From Prevotella melaninogenica (GTDB lineage Bacteria; Bacteroidota; Bacteroidia; Bacteroidales; Bacteroidaceae): DNA of 64,000 nt. Of the stretch, positions 1-8,609 are shown piece after piece. Position 1 is the first letter of the stretch. Each line of letters starts with the position of its first letter. Under the pieces are notes generated by a model. It saw only the letters and a program-made list of their open reading frames with translations, was not told the origin of the DNA and ran no database searches. The position numbers were made by a program, and so were the translations under genes. Where the stretch lies: positions 1,061,501 to 1,125,500 of the forward strand of contig NZ_CP072348.1 of assembly GCF_018127925.1 (NCBI RefSeq). Reading direction: 5' to 3'.

Positions 1-1552
1 AAATCTTCGTATAAAGGCTATAAATATGCTTGTTTTTCTTGCGTATTTCAGATTTTCTTTGTACCTTTATACCTATGAAAGAGCAGGTTACGGACATATC
101 AAAAGTATTACAAGGCATGACGGAAGAGATGCGATTATTACGTGCAACTGTTAATCAGCAGTATGCCGAGATTATCAAATTGAACCGTAACATAAATACT
201 CTGAACCTTGAAATTCGCAAGAAAGATACGGAACTTATAAACTTATAGGAACGCTTGGCTAAGTATGAAAATCCTGACAAAAACTCTAATAATAGCAGCA
301 CTCCGCCAAGCAAGGAGCGTATGAAGGATGAGGTTATCAGAAGAACAAGAAGCCTCCGTAAGCCAAGTGGTAAGAAGCCGGGAGGACAAAAGGGGCATGA
401 TGGGCATAAGTTGTCTTACTCTTCCATACCTGACGAGATAATTGATGAGGTACCCAACTATTGCACTCGTTGCGGAGAATCTTTATCAGATGCAGAACGT
501 GTGCTTGATTATGTGACGCAGGTTATTTCCATTCCAGAGTTGAAGCCCGTAATCAGGGAAATCCGACACTATGTGATGGTATGCAAGAACTGTGGTGAAC
601 GTATTCGGACAGCACCGAGACGGCGGTCAAACAACGTGGTATATGATTCAAGCATAAAGTCCTTAGTGGTTTATCTGAGTGTCGTGCAATTTCTTCCTTA
701 TGGTCGCATAGCAAGTTTTTTGCGTGAGGTATTTGGTCTCACTCCAAGCGAAGGCTCACTGGTGAACTGGGTAAATGAGGCAAAGAGAAATGCGCAACCT
801 GTGATTGATAAAATTAAAGAATATATCAAGTCATCAGCAGTTGTTGGTTTCGATGAGAGCGGCTTGTACTGTAAGAAAAGACTCGACTGGGCATGGATTG
901 CACAAACCGTTTATTACACATTGCTTTTCCGTGCTAATGGAAGAGGGTCGAAGGTATTAGCAGACAAATTTGGCGATAGCCTGGAACGAATGACTGCCGT
1001 TACCGACCGCCATAGCGCATACTTTGCACTCCATTTCCTCAATCATCAGGTATGCCTTGCTCACTTACTGCGCGAACTGCAATATCTCTCAGAGTTGAAC
1101 ACTAAGCAAGAGTGGTCTGGGAAAGTAACCAATCTGTTCCGTGAAGCCATTCACAAGCGGAATACCAATCCGAACGACGTTATAGACAAGGTGTCATGGA
1201 CCCGACGTTTAGACAATCTGCTCAAACAGAATATAGAGGAGCTTGGTAAAAAGTTTATTACGTTCAGAAAAGGCTTGGTCAAATACAGAGATTACATTTT
1301 CAATTTCCTCGAAAATCCGATGATACCATTTGACAATAATGGAAGCGAACGTGGAATACGCAAGCTAAAAATCAAACTGAAGAACTCCTGTGCTTTTCGT
1401 TCAGACTTCGGAGCAGACGCTTTCCTTGAACTTCATTCGATTGTAGAAACAGCTAAGAAGCACGACAAAACGCCATATAATGCGATTCAAGCCTTATTTA
1501 AGGTTTGAGAAATTGATATGCACTTATATATCTATTATCGCTGAATAGTTAC
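1..1552 (+). mobile_element. IS66-family insertion sequence, right-hand part
   Basis: The window opens inside an IS66-type element. Only the large transposase gene is present; the small accessory genes usual in this family (tnpA, tnpB) would lie to the left, outside the window. I place the right end near 1552, where the sequence reads CGCTGAATAGTTAC, whose complement begins GTAAC, because IS66 elements commonly end in GTAA-type inverted repeats. The left end cannot be seen, so neither the inverted-repeat pair nor a target duplication could be verified. Family assignment is firm from the transposase; the exact boundary is inference. Confidence 0.75.
75..1508 (+). pseudogene. IS66 transposase (TnpC type), interrupted by an amber codon
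   Basis: This is a DDE transposase of the IS66 family. From the ATG at 75 the frame encodes a coiled-coil-like start (MKEQVTDISKVLQGMTEEMR), then meets TAG at 246-248 and continues in the same frame with ERLAKYENPDKNSNNSSTPP to 1508. A single change of AGG (Arg) to TAG would explain the break. After it come the family's GGQKGHDGHK segment, Cys pairs (CTRCG, CKNCG) of a zinc-binding region, the acidic residues in VGFDESGLY and AVTDRHSAY, and the IS66 hallmark DNNGSERGIRKLK. The downstream part has only a TTG start at 255, so a full protein would need amber readthrough. Probably inactive. Confidence 0.85.
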
Positions 1553-1562
1553 TGAAAATAAT

Positions 1563-1637
1563 AGGATTAATAAAGAAGTACAAGAAAAATTTGAAAGACT
1601 CTATAATGCCTTCGGAGCAGAACTTGAGACTTTGTAA
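1563..1637 (+). pseudogene. Short coding remnant beside the IS66 end
   Basis: Just outside the inferred IS66 end, one frame reads RINKEVQEKFERLYNAFGAE and then LETL and a stop at 1635-1637. It has the amphipathic, charged composition of a real C-terminus and no start codon of its own. The open frame runs back into the IS end. I read it as the tail of a host gene cut by the insertion. It could equally be a chance open frame, since it is only 24 codons. Confidence 0.3.
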
Positions 1638-1773
1638 GGCTTTTCAAAAATAAGATTAAATGCAAAAAAGTAGTTTTTGCTTCTCATTATTAACAGACTC
1701 TAATACAAGATATTCCACAGAAATAATCATAATCTTTCAATATGCATTAACTTTCGCTGAATTATATTTTAAG

Positions 1774-2013
1774 ATGAAAATAAAGGAAACTTTAAAAGAA
1801 AGAATCAACAAGACAGAGTCCTCACTTTTGACTTATTACGAGAATCCACAATTAAAAGCACGTGACGAGAAGATGGAAACTCTCATCTTTAATCGCCGAA
1901 TGCTCCTTAACCAACTATTCAAACCAACAGATGAAAACTATCAGCTGTTAAAGAAATTCAACGAAACACTTAAAGAAGTAGTAATTAGGGAATTTCAGTT
2001 AATTCCCTCTTAG
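1774..2013 (+). CDS. Hypothetical protein, 79 aa, charged and helical
   Basis: A small soluble protein of unknown function. I chose the ATG at 1774 (MKIKETLKERINK) because the sequence from there is strongly charged and helical, whereas the 38 codons before it in the open frame look like non-coding sequence. It has no signal peptide, membrane segment or recognisable motif. Its last codons (VIREFQLIPS) are formed by a 24-bp sequence with a palindromic core that also occurs in intergenic DNA at 34786, so the C-terminus may have been created or altered by a repeat. It lies between two insertion elements and may not be functional. A terminator-like hairpin follows at 2017. Confidence 0.45.
   Translation: MKIKETLKERINKTESSLLTYYENPQLKARDEKMETLIFNRRMLLNQLFKPTDENYQLLKKFNETLKEVVIREFQLIPS
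1985..2008. repeat. 24-bp dispersed sequence with palindromic core, copy 1
   Basis: The sequence TTAGGGAATT-TCAG-TTAATTCCCT contains arms AGGGAATT and AATTCCCT around six bases. It is identical at 34786-34809. Here it overlaps the last codons of the small gene at 1774-2013; the second copy is intergenic. The two 24-base stretches are identical by direct comparison. Confidence 0.8.
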
Positions 2014-2016
2014 AGC

Positions 2017-2056
2017 TCTCCAAGGCAGCCAAAAACTGCATTCTTTTCCTTGGAGA
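2017..2056 (+). terminator. Hairpin after the 79-aa gene
   Basis: A perfect 9-bp inverted repeat, TCTCCAAGG (2017-2025) and CCTTGGAGA (2048-2056), starts four bases after the stop at 2013. No strong T run follows, so it may be a weak terminator or an mRNA 3'-end stabiliser. Confidence 0.45.
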
Positions 2057-2175
2057 AGGTCCCAGAAAAAGAATATGCTGTGTTATTTGTTCAAAAATCT
2101 CAAATAATGAGTCATATGAGCACACCTGCCCTTTCCATACTATCTATGGACTTGTAAAATTATCCTTAAGTTTTA

Positions 2176-3543
2176 TTAGGCAGCCTTCTTCACCCTCCGA
2201 GCCATCTCCCTTGCGGCAAGAATGGCAGCATTTGCTGTATGGATTCCGAAGAAGAGTAGTAGCCTCTCGCTAAACATATTGCGTGCCTTGATGCGTCCAA
2301 GGCTATAGTGTTGCTTTTGATTTCCAAAGCTACCCTCCATTACCGTAGCTCTGAGGTTTCCAATAATCTTTCTCGCTGTCTTGAGACATTCAGCTTCTTC
2401 TTTGGGTCTTGGACCTTTTCTAGTGAAACAGGTCGTTATGCCTTTTTCTGTACACATAGTGCGGTTGGCATTGTTGGCGTATATGGAATCGGCACCTACA
2501 CGCTTGACTTTGATTCCCGTCAAAGATTCTTGATATTCTATACATAGCTTAAGACGGACACCCTCGTTGAATGCCTCAAAGCTGTGGTGCTCTATGAATG
2601 ATATGCCGTCTATCTGTATGTTGTTGACCTTTGCCCCAAACTCTACACGCTTGTTTTCCTTGCCTCTGACAATAGGACGGAGGTAGGGGCGGTCGATGCT
2701 GACGATACGGTGCTTGACTTCCTTGCCGGAGAATAGTTCTGACTGTTGGAGGCATACCTCACGCACAGCGGACAGCCGCTTTTCTTGTTCTGCCGACAGA
2801 CAGATGCAAGGACTGTACTGTTTACGCAGACGATTCCATTGGGACAGGAGTTTGGACAGGAGCCTCAGGAGTCTTCTCCTGAGCTTGCGCGTGGACGAGG
2901 CTGTGTGCTTGCGCTGCTTAGCGTATGCAAGCCTGGCCTTGTCAATATTATTATACTTGCTTCTCGGAATACGCTCTGAGAGGTGTTTACACTCGGAGAC
3001 CAGCAGAGTGTGAAGCCAATAACAACACTCCCAGAGCAGCTTGATATCCGTAGGAAAACGCAGGTAGCTCTCGTAACAGGTTGCATCCGTCAAGCACAGG
3101 TCTTTGTCTTTAAGGTTGTCTTTCCATTTGGCATACAATATGCCCTGAAAGCTGTCTATGTCAAGAAACTGACCAAGACGATTGCGTATGGCACTTACAA
3201 TCTTTCCATCCTTGATGGGACAGGAGGGGTCTATCAGAACACCACAGAACATCTGCATGTGGATGCTTCCGTTAAGCATTTCTATCAGACCATCGTCAGA
3301 CAGACCTGTGTATGACTTAAGGAACATTAGGGCTATTTCTCCTTCACCCGAGAAAAGAGGCTTTTTGCCTCGCTTGCTCTTATGGCTAAGGATCGTATAC
3401 TCTGCTGCCAACTCCTTTAGTGGGAGCTGGGAATGAATGCGTCCAAGTTCGCTTTGTGCAAAGCTTTCACGATAGCTCTGTAAAAAATCGAACTCTGTAA
3501 AGGGCAAAGTTGGTGTTATATCAGAAATTTTTTGTATCTTCAC
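2176..3543 (-). CDS. DDE transposase, IS5/IS1182-like with DUF772-type N-terminus
   Basis: A transposase of 455 residues that would cut and join the ends of its own insertion element. The N-terminal part (EGEIALMFLKSYTGLSDDGL, then IEMLNGSIHMQMFCG) matches the DUF772-type domain seen before many IS5/IS1182 catalytic domains. Probable catalytic acids are the D in LCLTDATCYESY, the D in VKRVGADSIYANN, and the E in ATVMEGSFGNQKQHYSLGR, whose spacing of later K and Y residues is typical. A basic stretch lies between the first two acids (about residues 205-235). The frame is intact, so the element could be active. Exact family naming would need a search against an IS collection. Confidence 0.85.
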   Translation of the reverse strand: MKIQKISDITPTLPFTEFDFLQSYRESFAQSELGRIHSQLPLKELAAEYTILSHKSKRGKKPLFSGEGEIALMFLKSYTGLSDDGLIEMLNGSIHMQMFCGVLIDPSCPIKDGKIVSAIRNRLGQFLDIDSFQGILYAKWKDNLKDKDLCLTDATCYESYLRFPTDIKLLWECCYWLHTLLVSECKHLSERIPRSKYNNIDKARLAYAKQRKHTASSTRKLRRRLLRLLSKLLSQWNRLRKQYSPCICLSAEQEKRLSAVREVCLQQSELFSGKEVKHRIVSIDRPYLRPIVRGKENKRVEFGAKVNNIQIDGISFIEHHSFEAFNEGVRLKLCIEYQESLTGIKVKRVGADSIYANNANRTMCTEKGITTCFTRKGPRPKEEAECLKTARKIIGNLRATVMEGSFGNQKQHYSLGRIKARNMFSERLLLFFGIHTANAAILAAREMARRVKKAA

Positions 3544-3563
3544 GACGATTTATTTTAAGTTTT

Positions 3564-3597
3564 CCCCCGATTCTGCCCGTGATGGGTCGTTCGGGGG
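3564..3597 (-). other. C/G-rich hairpin upstream of the transposase
   Basis: Arms CCCCCGA (3564-3570) and TCGGGGG (3591-3597) are perfectly complementary, with an inner CCC/GGG pairing. The structure sits about 20 bases upstream of the transposase start on its 5' side. Structures in this position in insertion elements often block translation from outside transcripts, and a hairpin near an IS end can also be part of the end itself. Both roles are inference. Confidence 0.5.
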
Positions 3598-3716
3598 ATT
3601 TTATGTAAAGGTACAAATAATATATTATGCTGACAAACAATTAGTTAGAAAAATTATGAATATCCCTAATTAAAAACTATCAACAAAGCAGAGAGTTGTA
3701 TTACAATACAAAGAAA

Positions 3717-4130
3717 ATGTTGGCAGATAGTGGAAGTAGTTTGCAGTTTGAGGGTGTAGAGTGTAAAATCTTCTTAGGAAAAGACAGACAATACCCGAAA
3801 AGTAATCCTTTTCGAGGGGAAGAATCAGAAATGATATGGGAGATTCTCAATGATGAAAGTTATAACGACATCTATTGCAAATATGGTTGCTGTATGAGTT
3901 TTAGCGGATATCATGGAGAGGAAGACAACAAGACAGAAATGGAACTCATGGGAATGCAAGATGCTGATGATTGTTGGAATGAAGGATTAGACAGAGAATG
4001 GAGTCACAACTTACACCTTCATCAGCACTTTCATAACCTATACGACCATACAAGCTTCAGCATCTTCGATTTCATTTATGTTAGGGACTTCTACACAAAG
4101 TTTGAACTAAAATTTAATCAGAATACTTAA
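3717..4130 (+). CDS. Uncharacterised protein, probably truncated at the 5' end
   Basis: An acidic, cytoplasmic-looking protein rich in His, Asp and aromatic residues near its end (HNLHLHQHFHNLYDHTSFSI, then FDFIYVRDFYTKFELKF). I do not recognise the family. The ATG at 3717 is the first plausible start, but the frame stays open and coding-like back to 3660, right at the edge of the upstream insertion element, so the true N-terminus may have been removed. It is followed 10 bases later by a second unknown gene with a good AAGGAG ribosome site, so the two probably form one transcript. Confidence 0.55.
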   Translation: MLADSGSSLQFEGVECKIFLGKDRQYPKSNPFRGEESEMIWEILNDESYNDIYCKYGCCMSFSGYHGEEDNKTEMELMGMQDADDCWNEGLDREWSHNLHLHQHFHNLYDHTSFSIFDFIYVRDFYTKFELKFNQNT

Positions 4131-4140
4131 ACAAGGAGAA

Positions 4141-4659
4141 ATGGAAAGAAAAGAGTTATGCATAATCTCCGACTCTGATATCCCATCGGGTTCTGGTGGA
4201 ATCAACAGTGAAGGATATACGTACGGACAATTACGCCATCAACCGATTATTACAGAGATACTACAACGTATCACCCACCCTATTGCACGTCAAATGGCAG
4301 AGGATTGTAATGAACGCAACCGTAAAGATGGATTTACAATGTATAAGGTAGACGGAGAATACTGCTTTGAAGGACTACGGGTAGGACCAAAAGTGAAAAT
4401 CCCTTCTAAAGAAGAATTATTGGCTCTATTAGGAAATCAACCCATCAATGCAGCCTCTATCCGGAACATCACATATACGCTCATACGTGAAGAATTAGCA
4501 CGCTTATACGAAACATCTGTACAAGAATCTGCAGACATCATTGGCAATCAACTTGACTGCGCCCCACACGAAGATATCTCTGGCTATATCTTTATGGTAC
4601 CTAACTGGGCACATAAATGGTTCCGACATAATGGGTATGTGTCAAGGATGTTAAAGTAA
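4141..4659 (+). CDS. Uncharacterised protein, 172 aa
   Basis: A soluble protein that I cannot assign to a family. It starts at an ATG preceded by AAGGAGAA, 10 bases after the preceding unknown gene, which indicates an operon. It has no signal peptide or membrane segment. Visible features are a Gly/Ser-rich start (SDSDIPSGSGGINSEGYTYG), a charged middle (MAEDCNERNRKDGF), and a C-terminus with Trp and His residues (NWAHKWFRHNGY). Size and pairing would fit many small accessory two-gene units, but there is no direct evidence for toxin or immunity function. A strong hairpin follows. Confidence 0.7.
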   Translation: MERKELCIISDSDIPSGSGGINSEGYTYGQLRHQPIITEILQRITHPIARQMAEDCNERNRKDGFTMYKVDGEYCFEGLRVGPKVKIPSKEELLALLGNQPINAASIRNITYTLIREELARLYETSVQESADIIGNQLDCAPHEDISGYIFMVPNWAHKWFRHNGYVSRMLK

Positions 4660-4678
4660 AAACACTTATGCCAAAAAA

Positions 4679-4712
4679 CAATCCCGAAAGTTTATAATGA
4701 CCTTCGGGATTG
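4679..4712. terminator. Convergent hairpin terminator
   Basis: A perfect 10-bp stem, CAATCCCGAA (4679-4688) and TTCGGGATTG (4703-4712), lies between the plus-strand unknown gene ending at 4659 and the minus-strand gene ending at 4761. It can serve both directions. The T run is weak on either side. Confidence 0.65.
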
Positions 4713-4760
4713 CTAATTCTACTCTTTCCGCTTTCTCATGCGGACAAGTTTAATTTCATT

Positions 4761-7727
4761 CTATTCAACTGCTATAACTTTTGAATAGTCCTTCGCTTTA
4801 ACAATATAGATACCTGATGGTAAACTAACTGTCTTACTTACTCTCACCATACCAGAATACATCAATTTGCCATTTAATGTATAGACTTGCAAGTGCGTAG
4901 GCGATTCTGTCATAAAGTTTAGATAATTCTTACCCCCAGACACTTTAAGTGCATCATTAGAAAGAGTGTCTATTTGATTCGAAACTGTGAATATTCCTCC
5001 AATAGTCACAGAAGAAGTAACCTTAAAATTAGGAGAATCTACTTCTTCATCATTAAGTGTCAAAGTTTCAAGTTTGTATCCAGATGCGGGTATTGCTTTA
5101 ATGACAAGATCTGTATTCTTAGCCACCTTTGTGCCCGTCAGAACCTCAACACCATCTGTTGTAAATATCTTTAACGTTCCATATTCTGGCTCCTGTATTG
5201 TAATATATGCCATGTTACAACCTGTTCCATCGCCCTCGTAATCAATCGTCCAACCCTTCAACTTAGCAATAGAAGACTCAGCATGCTCGGCATCATTATA
5301 CTCTCCGGCTTTTTCACCATGAACGAAAAGTGTGTTACCACGTGGCGACTTCCCACTCTGAAGTTTTGGATAACGTGAAAGACTATAATAAAGATCATTT
5401 AAAGTACATGCATCCCATCTATTACCTCCTACATTCAGATAGGTCAATCGTTCATGTCCCGTAAGGTCCAGTCCATCTAATCGATTACCATCTACAGTAA
5501 GTGTCACAAGTTGAAGATTATTTTTTAAGTCTAAGTTTGAAACTGAATTATTAGATAGCTGCAATGTCTTCAATGCAGGATTCTTGCTAACATCAAGAGC
5601 TGTAATCTTATTATTTGAAACATAAAGTTCTGGAATATCCCTCACGTCAACAGCCTCTATCTCATTACTACTTATATTCAAACAAACGAGTTTCTTGTTA
5701 TGGCTTAAATCTAAGCTTTCCAGCCAATTATTTTTTACATCAAGATAAGCTAAATCAACAGCACCTGTAACATCTATATTATCAACTTGATTACCATAAG
5801 CACGTAAATTAACAAGTTTACTATTCTTGCTAACATCTAAGGAACTAAGGTCTGAATAAGAACAATCAAGAGATTCAAGATCCAATAGCTTAGAGACATC
5901 TATAGACGTAATAGAATTCATATACGTAGAAAGAGAACGTAAATGAATATTATGACTCAAATCAATAGCAGTTATCTTATTATCAACGCCTACACCTGGA
6001 TAACTTGAGAAATCAGCTCCTGTAACAGCACCATATATCGTTACAGTCGCTCCTAACGTTTGCCCCTCTACGGTTGTTGGAGTTGATTTAACCTTCACTT
6101 TTACAAGTTCGCCATCTCCCCAGTCAATTGAAACATCTTTATCCTCACCATTAACAGAAAGGAAATACTGTTGGTCTACACCTGTAGGAACTGTTAGTTT
6201 GATATAATCATCATCACCAGAAACACTAAAAACAGGTTTTACAACCGTCGCTTCTGACACAACAAATATACTGTCAGCTATTAATTTTCCATTTACCTCT
6301 ACACCAACGAACTTTGAGCCAGCAGGTGCTTTAGCATCTATCTTAATTGGGAATCCAGGCAGAACTTTCCCTGTAACAGGTTCATAAGTTGCAAAATACC
6401 CATCATCAGGGATTTGACTTAGCGTATAACTACCTCCATTTTCAGATGATTGCATAGTTATAGAGACAGAATCCATAGACGCAGTAGCATCACCATGAAC
6501 ATCTAATTTATAAGAATTGTCGGCATCATCATCTAAAATCCCAGTATTGGCGTGTTCGTAGTTAGCCCCTGATAGGAAAACATTCGTACGATAAGAAGTA
6601 CCTGTATGAGACGGCATTGCTTTGAAAGTGAAGTTTAGTGACTGAGGCGTAGTGTTCTTACAGTCACGCATATCGAGGTGATTAAGTCGATTAGTACCGA
6701 TAGCACCATGCATATCAAGGAATTGTATTCCAGTATTTCGTACGCTCACACTACGCAAAAAACGTTGGTGCGATAAATCAATACGTTGTATCTTCGTATT
6801 ATCAATATTAATTGTAGAAAGATTCGCAAGGTTAGACACATCTAAACGAGACAACTTCGAATCACTAAGTTCAAGCGTTGTTATATTCTTATTACTACTT
6901 AAGTCAAGCTTTGCGATATCAGTATTAGACGCATCAAGCATGATAAGTTCTGGATTATTAATAAGGTTTAGCTCTGTTATCTTTGTACCCTTTATAAGGA
7001 GTTTCTCAAGTTTAGCTTGTTGCGTAACGTCAATAGATGTTACTCCAATATTCCCGCTGATATCAACATCACGTAACTCTGGATAATTATTACCCAATTC
7101 TAATTCTAACAAACTACCGTTCGCAAGATTAAGATAACGCAGATTAGGGAGACTGATAGGATAAAAGTGTGTAATATCTCCATCTGATAAGTCTACATTT
7201 CGTAATTCAGTACTGCCATCTGGAAATAAAACAGTTGCCAAAATTGCATTATGATTGGCTGTAAAATTAGATAATTTCTTAAAATTGCGCAGGTCTAAAC
7301 GCGTAATCTTATTATAGCTGAGGTCAAGTGTAACAAGATTAGGAGCACCAAAGAAATCAATACCGTCGTAGGTTAATTCGTTCTTCTTTGCTTCAACTTG
7401 CTTTAAATTAGGCTGATTCTTAAAAGCAAGATATGTTGCTTTTACGTCAGAGACCTCAACGGCTGAGAAATCACCATAGACAATAATTGTGTCTTTAAGT
7501 AACTTTCCTGTTACCTTCTTATTATTACTCCAGCCTTCTAACGTAGCTTCTTGCTTATTACCATCTCCCCAATCAACAAAAACTTTACTGGTGTCATTGG
7601 TTCGAGTAACACGGAATTCAAAGTCTTGCCCTACGGCTGTAGATGTTGCAATCCTCATTTCACCATTTGTTTGTGCATAAGAAGTTAAAGTCACAAACAA
7701 AGAAATAATTAGTAATAGTTTCTTCAT
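4761..7727 (-). CDS. Secreted leucine-rich-repeat protein with C-terminal sorting-like tail
   Basis: A large (988-990 aa) exported protein. It begins with a signal peptide (MKKLLLIISLFVTLTSYAQ); two ATG codons six bases apart are both possible. Two arrays of leucine-rich repeats of about 21-24 residues follow, each opened by a DWGDG motif (about residues 54-58 and near 537), which resembles PKD-type beta domains. Repeat units are of the form LDVSKNPALKTLQLSNN. The last 75 residues (QVYTLNGKLMYSG, then LPSGIYIVKAKD) resemble the type IX secretion C-terminal sorting domain, so surface delivery is likely. Such proteins in oral Bacteroidota often mediate adhesion. A TAACTTTT element upstream may be its -7 box. 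Confidence 0.8.
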   Translation of the reverse strand: MKKLLLIISLFVTLTSYAQTNGEMRIATSTAVGQDFEFRVTRTNDTSKVFVDWGDGNKQEATLEGWSNNKKVTGKLLKDTIIVYGDFSAVEVSDVKATYLAFKNQPNLKQVEAKKNELTYDGIDFFGAPNLVTLDLSYNKITRLDLRNFKKLSNFTANHNAILATVLFPDGSTELRNVDLSDGDITHFYPISLPNLRYLNLANGSLLELELGNNYPELRDVDISGNIGVTSIDVTQQAKLEKLLIKGTKITELNLINNPELIMLDASNTDIAKLDLSSNKNITTLELSDSKLSRLDVSNLANLSTINIDNTKIQRIDLSHQRFLRSVSVRNTGIQFLDMHGAIGTNRLNHLDMRDCKNTTPQSLNFTFKAMPSHTGTSYRTNVFLSGANYEHANTGILDDDADNSYKLDVHGDATASMDSVSITMQSSENGGSYTLSQIPDDGYFATYEPVTGKVLPGFPIKIDAKAPAGSKFVGVEVNGKLIADSIFVVSEATVVKPVFSVSGDDDYIKLTVPTGVDQQYFLSVNGEDKDVSIDWGDGELVKVKVKSTPTTVEGQTLGATVTIYGAVTGADFSSYPGVGVDNKITAIDLSHNIHLRSLSTYMNSITSIDVSKLLDLESLDCSYSDLSSLDVSKNSKLVNLRAYGNQVDNIDVTGAVDLAYLDVKNNWLESLDLSHNKKLVCLNISSNEIEAVDVRDIPELYVSNNKITALDVSKNPALKTLQLSNNSVSNLDLKNNLQLVTLTVDGNRLDGLDLTGHERLTYLNVGGNRWDACTLNDLYYSLSRYPKLQSGKSPRGNTLFVHGEKAGEYNDAEHAESSIAKLKGWTIDYEGDGTGCNMAYITIQEPEYGTLKIFTTDGVEVLTGTKVAKNTDLVIKAIPASGYKLETLTLNDEEVDSPNFKVTSSVTIGGIFTVSNQIDTLSNDALKVSGGKNYLNFMTESPTHLQVYTLNGKLMYSGMVRVSKTVSLPSGIYIVKAKDYSKVIAVE

Positions 7728-7733
7728 AAGCAT

Positions 7734-8002
7734 ACAATTATCAGCACTGAGATTAAAAATTAGATGAAGAAAAAGTTATGGTACACTTTTCCTTATAAAA
7801 CGAGAATATAATTACGAGTGTGCTTTTACATCGTAACATATATCAAGTTTATATCGTAAAAATAAAAAAAATAATTATGAAAAGCAACTCTAAAAAAGAA
7901 TTTTAAACTTAGATGCACAAAAAACTACAAAAGAAAATTGAAAGTTGATAATCAGAGGGAATAAATCCAATATATATACATAGGCAACGTAGCAACTGCA
8001 TA
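7734..8002. other. Gene-free stretch between the LRR gene and rplQ
   Basis: About 270 bases of AT-rich DNA hold the upstream region of the leucine-rich-repeat gene. On the minus strand a TAACTTTT sequence about 40 bases before its start is a weak candidate -7 box. I see no RNA gene or convincing open frame here. Confidence 0.5.
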
Positions 8003-8039
8003 AAATAAAAAACCCCCAATACATTAAGTACCGGGAGTT
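8003..8039 (-). terminator. Rho-independent terminator of the ribosomal superoperon
   Basis: Reading the minus strand after rplQ, AACTCCC and GGGGGTT (plus positions 8033-8039 and 8011-8017) pair with one G-T, and a run of T follows (plus-strand A run 8003-8012). This closes the long ribosomal transcript about 30 bases after the rplQ stop. Confidence 0.75.
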
Positions 8040-8068
8040 CCTTATTATAGAGATAAAATCTATTCGGA

Positions 8069-8551
8069 TTATTCAGCCTTTGCCTCTTCAGCAACGTTCT
8101 CAGCAGCCTCTGCAGGTGCATCAGCCTTCTTTGTAGAACGACGGCTACGACGAGTCTTCTTAGCTTCAGCCTTTGGAGACTTAGCCATATTCTCATTGTA
8201 GTCAACCAACTCGATAAATGCTATCTGAGCAGCGTCACCCTGACGAGTACCGAGCTTGATAACACGTGTATAACCGCCTGGACGATCAGCTACCTTAACT
8301 GAAATCTCCTTGAAGAGCTCAGTAACAGCCTCTTTGTTCTGAAGATAACGGAATACAACACGACGTGAGTTAGTTGTGCCATTCTTAGAACGTGTGATCA
8401 GCGGCTCAACATACTTCTTAAGAGCCTTTGCCTTAGCAAGAGTCGTAGTGATTCTTTTGTGCTGAATCAAAGCAACTGCCAAGTTTGAAAGCAACGCAGC
8501 GCGGTGGTCAGCAGTACGACCCAAATGGTTGAATTTCTTATTATGTCTCAT
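8069..8551 (-). CDS. rplQ: 50S ribosomal protein L17
   Basis: L17 binds 23S rRNA on the large subunit. The N-terminal 115 residues carry the family signature ([20 protein letters not shown] and [17 protein letters not shown]). At 160 residues it is longer than the E. coli protein (about 127) because of an Ala/Lys/Glu-rich tail ([20 protein letters not shown]), an extension common in Bacteroidota. It is the last gene of the superoperon, 58 bases after rpoA, and is followed by a terminator. Confidence 0.97.
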   Translation of the reverse strand: MRHNKKFNHLGRTADHRAALLSNLAVALIQHKRITTTLAKAKALKKYVEPLITRSKNGTTNSRRVVFRYLQNKEAVTELFKEISVKVADRPGGYTRVIKLGTRQGDAAQIAFIELVDYNENMAKSPKAEAKKTRRSRRSTKKADAPAEAAENVAEEAKAE

Positions 8552-8609
8552 TTTGTTTTTAACTTGTTGTGGATAAACCCGTCAACTTGTCGCTTAGACA
8601 ACTCGTCAA

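Larger units (their letters stand above)
2160..3655 (-). mobile_element. DDE-transposase insertion sequence, limits approximate
   Basis: A single-gene insertion element built around the minus-strand transposase at 2176-3543. I could not find convincing terminal inverted repeats by eye, so the limits are estimates. The right limit is set just before 3660, where a coding-like frame of the next gene resumes. Upstream of the transposase is a C/G-rich hairpin at 3564-3597. Confidence 0.55.

Noticed and set aside
240-255. Programmed frameshift in the IS66 transposase
   Set aside because: Both parts are in the same frame (75 and 255 are in phase), so a stop codon, not a shift, separates them.
2308-3436. 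Several plus-strand open frames within the transposase gene
   Set aside because: They are shadows of the clear minus-strand transposase with Cys/Arg/Ser-rich composition.
7909-8205. Minus-strand 98-codon open frame overlapping the rplQ end
   Set aside because: It is an out-of-frame shadow of the L17 tail and the terminator region.
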